The notes below the pieces were generated by a model. That model did no database searches and was not told the DNA's origin. It saw only the letters and a program-made list of their open reading frames with translations. DNA of 64,000 nt from positions 33,373,693 through 33,437,692 of the forward strand of contig NC_087151.1 in NCBI RefSeq assembly GCF_035594125.1, written 5' to 3'. The translations under genes and the position numbers were made by a program. Numbering within the stretch: position 1 is the stretch's first letter; each line of letters starts with the position of its first letter. The DNA is from Scylla paramamosain. Lineage: Eukaryota > Arthropoda > Malacostraca > Decapoda > Portunidae. This document shows, one piece after another, positions 56,677 to 64,000 of this stretch.

Positions 56677-57042
56677 TCCACCACCACCACCACCACTACT
56701 GCCACTGTCGCCACCACCATCTCCTTCATCACCCTGCCGCTCCCGTCACCGCCACTGCCACCACCAGCCCTCATCATCACCGCCACTTAGGCTCTTATAG
56801 ACTAATCGCAGCGTGGTTAAGAGCAGAAGTGGTTAGGGTGGTGGTGGTGGTGGTGGTGGTGGTGTTGAAGGTTTAGTGATTGTATGGCGTTGCAGTGACC
56901 GTGCGAGTGGTGATTTATAGCTGCTGTGGGCGGTGATGATGATGGTGGTGGTGGTGGTGGTTCACTTTGAAGGCATCTGTCACTTATATTTACAGCTTTC
57001 CCCACATTCCCGCCACCACCAGCACCACCACCACCACCAACC
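56677..57042 (+). repeat. Facing CCA and GGT triplet tracts
   Basis: CCA triplets at 56677-56770, GGT at 56837-56863, GGT at 56943-56961 and CAC at 57013-57042. CCA and GGT blocks are complementary and alternate, so several hairpins are possible. Confidence 0.85.
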
Positions 57043-57556
57043 ACCATATCATAGATGCATCTCCACATCCATCCTGCCTTTCCCTCCCTCTCTGCCGCCA
57101 GTATGCTCCACCCCTGCAGTGGACACCTGAACTACACCAGTCGACGCATTGTACCACCTGTCACCTGCCCTCAACCCCCCCACGCACATCCTGCACTTGC
57201 CCACCTAACTGCTCTTCCCTTTTTATCCACTTGTCTTCAGCTCCCTCCACTTGGCGTTGTACATATGTGCCCTACATCACTGCCCCTCTCCCCTCCCTTC
57301 CCCTCCCCTCCTCTTCCCTTCACTCCTGCACTAGATGTCTGCACCTACTCAATACACATTCTTCGTGATCCACTCAGTATTCATATTCACTGGAAGCTCT
57401 CAACCCACGCAAGATGGTTTCATTTTATGCAACTCGTAAAAAAGCCTAATTTTTTTTTTCTCTTTTTCTTATGATGTGTGACAAGCGAGCAGAGCAGGTT
57501 AGGTACCTCGCACAATAAAACGTACACACGCACGCACTCATGCATGCACTCAGGGG

Positions 57557-57558
<2 letters not shown>

Positions 57559-57617
<59 letters not shown>

Positions 57618-57695
57618 CAATCACTGCATAGACACGCACGCACACACCCACATACACTTTTACACCCACACGTCTAACTAAGCAAACAGTCAGAA

Positions 57696-57772
<77 letters not shown>
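57559..57772 (+). repeat. (CA)n arrays 57559-57613 and 57698-57772
   Basis: Two CA arrays separated by 84 bases of CACGCACACACC-like degenerate sequence. Confidence 0.95.
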
Positions 57773-57775
<3 letters not shown>

Positions 57776-58033
57776 CTCGTTCTCCACCTACTCTGAACAT
57801 TACGGAAACTTTTTTTTTTCTTTTTTAACACAAGCCTTATGGTCCTGTACTGAGAACGCAAACCTGCAGAGTCGCTGGTGAGCATGTGTCTGTGAGTAGC
57901 AAGGTGGCCGAGGACACCCACGTGATGGAGGGGGAACTGTGGGAAAACCGTCAAGCTGTGTGCAACCCCTTCTGTGTGTATGTGTGCTTAGGGAGAGAAA
58001 AGTTCTGTTCTTACCTGAATTCATCGTAACTAC

Positions 58034-58096
58034 TGTTGAAAACTGCGAGCACTTAAATGTCACTCGTGTAAGGAAGAAGTATTGAAGCTGCAGTAT
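58034..58096 (+). repeat. Dispersed repeat R2, copy 2
   Basis: It contains GAAAACTG, ACTTAA, TGTCACTCGT and AAGGAAGAAGTATTGAAG in the same order and spacing as 54020-54082. The two copies are about 4 kb apart, and their flanks are unrelated. Confidence 0.75.
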
Positions 58097-58667
58097 GCCT
58101 TAACACCTTCACTGCTGGACAAACATTTTCTTATATCCGCCTACGACTTGGATATGTACTAGAGTCTCTTAAATCGTTTTGTACCCTAGAAAAATACTAA
58201 AATAATCTTTTACTCTCTTTTTTTTTTATCTTTCTATAGAAACATTTTTTACAGTGCTCGCAGTGTTAACAAAGTAAGACCATAGCAGTGAAAGGCTTAA
58301 CTATTTAACGCACAGCACGCCTCGCATACTGAAGTGTATCTTAATTAACATCATAGACAAGTGTTATGTTCATTGCGGTAATCACGTTATGTCCACGCCA
58401 GTATGGTCAGAGGCAACACTCCCGCCGCCCTCACACGCGAGCATATAGGCACTTTTGTGGACAGGTGAGACACGAAATCGAAGACAAGTGGGAAATGAAG
58501 GGAAGGAGACCACTAATGACATGTCCAGGATTTTCTGTCAGGCTTAGAATCTCGAAAGCCTGTGCTCCTCTAGGCAGCTTGTGTATGCCAGATGATCTTT
58601 AGTTCACTCTGTGCGATCTAACCTGCGTCTTGGGAAAGGTAGAGACTTGGACTCGCTTTACTACACA

Positions 58668-58750
58668 GCCTGGAATAAGCGGATTGAGGATCGAACTTTC
58701 TATGTCGAACCCAAACAAAGCTCCATTCTGTAATTGTCACGCTAACTACT
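58668..58750 (-). mobile_element. Weak tRNA-like or SINE-like fragment
   Basis: The minus strand reads GTAGTTAGCGTGAC (partial A-box), then TTGGGTTCGAC and, ten bases later, AGTTCGATCCTC (B-box GTTCGATCC). The layout is that of a tRNA-derived SINE with a locally repeated B-box. The A-box is imperfect and no second copy was found. Confidence 0.3.
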
Positions 58751-60387
58751 CCTGTGTACACCAGCGCTGCTCGCGTATGTACCTTGGCAGGCGAAGGGGC
58801 GGGAACCTGGAAACATATGGGATTATAATGTATGACCACCACCGCATACATCAAATCAGTGGTGTCGGTATATCAAAAAACTCAATAGCCTCTGTCTGTC
58901 CATCGATGCTCAAGACAATAGATTCCAAGGTGGTGTCGTGTCGGGCCCAACACCATCTCGTCCCCGATCGCAGCGATATCCAAGCTGTCGTATAGATTTC
59001 AGGGAACGTGAAGGGTGTTATTAAGGACGCCTCCAGCAGGTTCTTCGGCCGCATGAGAAGGGCTCTTGAGGGAAGGAGAGGAGGCCAGAGGAGTCCTCAA
59101 GCGTGGTGGCAGAGTGGTGTAGGGTGTAGCGGCGTCAGCAGTAAGTCTTCGGTGAGTGAGATATTGTCCGTAGCGAAATGATGTGACAGATGACAATGGA
59201 GTAGGAAGAATGAAAAGAATGATGGGAGAGATTAGAAATGTAGCGCATAAATCCTTCTTTGCCCACACCCGTTTCACGCGATAAGAGGTATTTTTCAACC
59301 CGTGTGCAGTATTTTCCTGTGATTTCAGGCTATAAAAAATGTAGAGCCAGCGAAAGCTGAATAGCAAACATGATTGTGGGAACATGAAAGTTACACAAAG
59401 CACATGATTTTCTCTCCTGAAACCACCGGCATCAGGAAAGTGATTTGGGCCTTAATTGGCATTTATTGATTGTCTGAGTGAGTTTTCAAGGGTGCTCATG
59501 GCCGGATTCCAGCCACCCGAGCACACCCCAACGCCCACACCTCGCCTCCTTCGCCTCAGCCGCGACGCTCGAGGTATTGAAAAACAAGTCCACCACCACT
59601 TACTTCTGTCTCTAATCAATACGCTCAACACGAACCCCAGCCGCTGATTTAGGGCGTAGGTCGCTCGCACCCGGAATACCAACGCCTGGCGGAGGAGGCG
59701 TTGCAGGCAGGTAGGGCGCCGAGACGCTTTTTGGCATTGCTATTACTGGGGAAATGTGCGTTTTGACTTACGTGCCATTAAACCCCCGTGACGCCTTGGT
59801 CTTGGGAGAGCGCTATGGATGCAAAGCTAATATTTCCTCACTTGTGGACACCCTCATCACCACAGTCAGCCTAAAATACTTCCACTGCGAGACGAAAGCT
59901 TCCTCTAACCTTCTCCACTCATATCTGTCAGCTGCCCGTTTTGTATTCCAGGCTGCCCAAACAAAACTTTATTAATCCCTCCATTTAAAAAGTTATCCTT
60001 AGGTAGCCTGAAGCAGATACACAGCCGACAGATGAGTGGAAAAAGTATCATTTTGAACATTCCACCACCTCAGTATCCGTTATATTAATGTTGAACGGCA
60101 GGAACGTAATGGCGACTTAAGTCAACCATAATAAACACGAGTGGACCTACAGCTCATTTGGGGAGCCATCACGCAGGGCTGGATGTGCCGCTGTGTGAGA
60201 GGGGCGTCCAATGACCCTGGGCCTATTAGTAAAGCTGTGCCCGCGAGGTCCACTCTCGGCCCCCTTGCCATTAGCTGCGCCCCGCTCTTCTACCTATTAT
60301 AATTTTTACTTTTTCTTTCTCCTAAGATATTTTCTTCTATTACTTGCTGCCAAATATAAACATTTTGAGCATTTCTTTAAGTATATG

Positions 60388-60450
60388 TTTTTTTTTTTTT
60401 TTAATGGTTACTTTTTTCTAAGAGGAGCACTGACCAAGGGTAACAAAAAA
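60388..60450 (-). repeat. Fourth, diverged copy of the non-LTR 3'-tail repeat
   Basis: A T-run at 60388-60401 is followed after a short interval by CTAAGAGGAGCACTGACC and AAGGGTAACAAAAAA. This resembles TAGGAGGGGCACCGGCCAAGG plus GCAGTAAAAA of the other copies, in the same orientation but more diverged. Confidence 0.55.
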
Positions 60451-61039
60451 GAGAGAAAAAAGTATCAAATGAGAATGTAATACAGTGTGAAATCATTTTT
60501 ATCAGATTTCTGTTGCTTGTTATAAGTTGGTGTTTGATATTTCGTTTGTCATTAGAGAAAATTTGTTTATCAGTAGTATTGGTAATAAATTATTGATTCC
60601 CACTTTCTATTGCTTCTTTGGCTTTCAATACTAAGAAAAAATAATCCTATTCTTTTTGAATAGCAATGCACTTCCCTCCTCAGATAATTCTGTGACATAT
60701 ATTTCTGTTCTATAATTTTCGCTCACTTCTCTCGCACACTTTTCTCCACAAATGGTTCGTTCCAGTTTAGAGTGAGCGGTTCCTTGCTTCGCGTCGGTCC
60801 TCACAGTGGCCGAGACGGCGGTGGTTTATGTGGTTTTAAAGATTTATACACAGTACCTAGGGCGATAAATAACATTCTCCAGTGTTCTCTTCCAACGCCA
60901 GCTCATCGTTTATTCCCAAGATGTACTGTCAGTACTTCTTCATATCTCCATCCTCTAGCGAGTTTATGGTGTACAAAAAGAAAGGAAAAGAACTTAATTA
61001 CTTATTTACCTTCATATCGTCCTGTAGTGTTATAGTGTT

Positions 61040-61042
<3 letters not shown>

Positions 61043-61108
<66 letters not shown>
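61043..61108 (+). repeat. (GA)n array, 66 bp
   Basis: Pure GA array. Confidence 0.96.
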
Positions 61109-61111
<3 letters not shown>

Positions 61112-62472
61112 TCTAGTACGTTTTCTGATTTCTACTTAGGTTTTTTTTTTTTCGATTGCATTTACATGACTTGTACAGAGGTTTGTACTTACCAATGTCT
61201 AGCTGCCATCACCATGAGCCTTCACTACTACCTCTGTTTCTTTTCACTTTATCCGTTCCTGCCATTAGTTTTTTAGCCGCTGCTTTGCCCTATTGCTTCA
61301 CGATGTAAAAGTCAAGCATTTAAAGGTCGGCAGTCAAAGGAGGCTTCTCTTCAGGACACGTGTACAAGGATCGTGTCCGGAGGCGAATCCACATGTTCCC
61401 TGCTTCTATAAACCTCATGGTGGGCGAGGGGTGCTGGTCGAGGCTCCCGCACTAGTCCACCTTGAGTTATGTGTAGCTGAGGACACCGCAAGCTCTGCTC
61501 CCAAGGTTTTGTCGGGGACGGAGGGGAGAATGGGTCTCCCGGGCCTACTCCAGCTTCCTTTACAGAGGCCGCTGCCCTGGCCACCTCGCAAACTTCAGTG
61601 GCTCCTGCTGGTTTGTGGAAGAGGAGAAAGGAAAAAGACCGCCAGCCAGTGGAAGAAAGAAGGAAAAAATTACGAATGAGAATGGAAAGAAAGGAGAAAT
61701 GGGAAAACATCACGCACGTCCATGGGAAAGAAATACGCTGCGAAGAAAGAAGTAAAGGGGAAGTCTGAATAAATTCCCAAGAAAAAATAAGTGAAAAAAA
61801 TATGAAAAAAAAATGTACAGTTGGGATGGGAGGGAATTACTACTGCTACTACTAGTACGTACCGGCAAGGGGAGGGGCCCAAAGCTTCACAGAGCCGAGT
61901 GTATGATACCTTTTTTAATAGCCAGTGGGACATACATACCTCTCCCTCAACGATCGCGGCATGGTTTATTCCTCCTTGATGGTTGGGGGTTCATACACTG
62001 AGAAACCGAGAGATGGCAGTGTAGAATTGAAGTGACTCTAATGCTGTGAATATCTCGTACTGAGGCTGTTAATGATGTCAGACCTTGGCATAAGATCCTT
62101 GCCAGCTTATTCTCTGCACTTACCACTGTTAGCCTCCACGTAAAGAGTTATGTAAAAGTTGCATACTCGTACATCAGTTTGTGTCTACTTTTACTGGGTT
62201 TAGATGCGAATACTGCCGTTTATATATATACTGCCGATGACAGGATGGAGCGTTGGTGAGGTTTCGTTCTGTTATATCGAGTTACCCGTAGATTTAATTA
62301 ACCTGCAGTGATGGATAAAGATTGGTCATTACCTGGGATTCATTGGGTTATATACAGAATTTTTTAGCATTTAGTTGATACCGAAGTAAACAGATAGAAA
62401 ACAAACAAATAGGTGGGTGAAGAGACGCAAAGACAGACATAATTACAAAACAGACAGTAAAAAGAGAGGAAA
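61109..62472. other. Unique DNA with a GC-richer block
   Basis: 61300-61640 is GC-richer and open on both strands (128 and 120 codons) without recognisable motifs. A-runs at about 61791-61813. No gene was recognised. Confidence 0.5.
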
Positions 62473-62478
62473 ACAGAC

Positions 62479-62515
<37 letters not shown>

Positions 62516-62641
62516 CGCAGACAAGAAAACAGAACTGAGGGAATGGTCGAGGGGCAAGGCAAGGTTGGGTAATGTGGGGCGGTGCAACAATGCTTTTCGT
62601 GAGAGGCTGCTGAGTTCCTGAGCGCGGCGGGAGCCTGTTAC

Positions 62642-62723
<82 letters not shown>
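62473..62723 (+). repeat. (GACA)n 62473-62515 and (GA)n 62645-62723
   Basis: GACA/GATA tetranucleotides, then a GA array with one GG interruption. Confidence 0.94.
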
Positions 62724-62941
62724 TCTGTGCCGTGGGTCAATTTGAAGCCTTACTACCTGTCTGTTTGCCTGTCTGTCTGTCCCGCCTCTCTGCACCCTCA
62801 CTACTCAGCTGATTGGGTTACCGGGGCCTGGTTCCTCCTCCACCAGGCCAGCCAAAGAGATATAGTTGAGAAAGTAAGAGCAATTTTAAGTTGTTGATGC
62901 TTCCCGCCTTACTGGAGGAAGGATCACCATAACCTTGCTTG

Positions 62942-63450
<509 letters not shown>

Positions 63451-63768
63451 AATTTAGCATAAAACATGAAAGGCTTAAACAGAAAGCAAGTAGTGTGATG
63501 ATTGAGTTTTTAATGAACGTGCTTTTGAAATTTTTATGACATTTATCTTCCCTGCATATTCATAAATGCATGTTTGAAGCGTACATACAATAAGCAACTG
63601 AAATAGAATATTCCATTTCCATTCAGTCTCGGTCTTTTTGTACACGCAGATAATCGTATTAAAGGTCGATAATTAGATTAATATTTTTATCAACATAAAC
63701 AATAACTACTTTGTAAGATTTAGTTTGGTAATAAAAGCGTATTAAATAAAAGTGTGGTGATTTTTAAT

Positions 63769-63869
<101 letters not shown>

Positions 63870-64000
63870 ATTTCTAGAAACTTCTTTGTTTATATTTTCC
63901 CTCTGACTATTTTTGAAGAGTTTAATTTTGCCAACATTCTTTTTATTCTAGATTCGCCATTATTCATCTTTCCTCCCTCATCCCCCGCCCCTTCCCTCCT

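Larger units (their letters stand above)
57773..61042. other. Mostly unique DNA
   Basis: It holds R2 copy 2, the weak SINE-like fragment and retrotransposon tail copy 4. Frames of 60-134 codons show no known domain. Confidence 0.5.

Overview
The window looks like intergenic or intronic nuclear DNA of an arthropod, most likely a decapod crustacean and perhaps a crab. Three things point there. Dinucleotide and trinucleotide microsatellites are extremely dense and long, with many (CT)n, (CA)n and (TA)n arrays of 60-180 bp. There is a short interstitial run of the arthropod telomere unit TTAGG. The transposable elements are a mariner with a DD34D transposase and a decayed non-LTR retrotransposon of the jockey/CR1-like kind. 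I recognise no host protein-coding gene, rRNA or functional tRNA. The long reading frames across the window are mostly translations of microsatellites (runs of Ser-Leu, Cys-Val, Thr-His, Arg-Glu or Tyr-Ile), and the rest show no domain I know.

Layout: 0-8 kb is unique AT-rich DNA with a tRNA-derived SINE candidate on the minus strand (about 1.15-1.23 kb) and a 460-bp succession of trinucleotide repeats (1.9-2.35 kb). 8.38-10.67 kb is a 5'-truncated, multiply broken non-LTR retrotransposon on the minus strand with endonuclease and reverse transcriptase remnants. 11.926-13.238 kb is a complete mariner with perfect 32-bp terminal inverted repeats, a TA target duplication and an uninterrupted transposase frame. 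It sits inside a TA microsatellite. 13.2-21.1 kb is the densest microsatellite cluster, with a degenerate minisatellite (16.0-16.4 kb) and a local duplication (18.4-18.8 kb). 21.1-41 kb is mostly unique non-coding DNA broken by simple repeats, with another local duplication (21.48-21.81 kb). 41-49 kb holds 40-bp and 32-bp minisatellites. 49-64 kb carries further dispersed-repeat copies, the TTAGG run, GGT/CCA tracts and a compound microsatellite (62.9-63.45 kb).

The only element with apparent working parts is the mariner: its intact transposase would be expected to act on the two perfect TIRs that flank it. Its left subterminal region is an inverted, diverged copy of the DNA at its own right end, including the last transposase codons, so the element has an extended imperfect inverted repeat. 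Several dispersed repeats occur two to four times in the window and look like unnamed or 3'-tail fragments of mobile elements.
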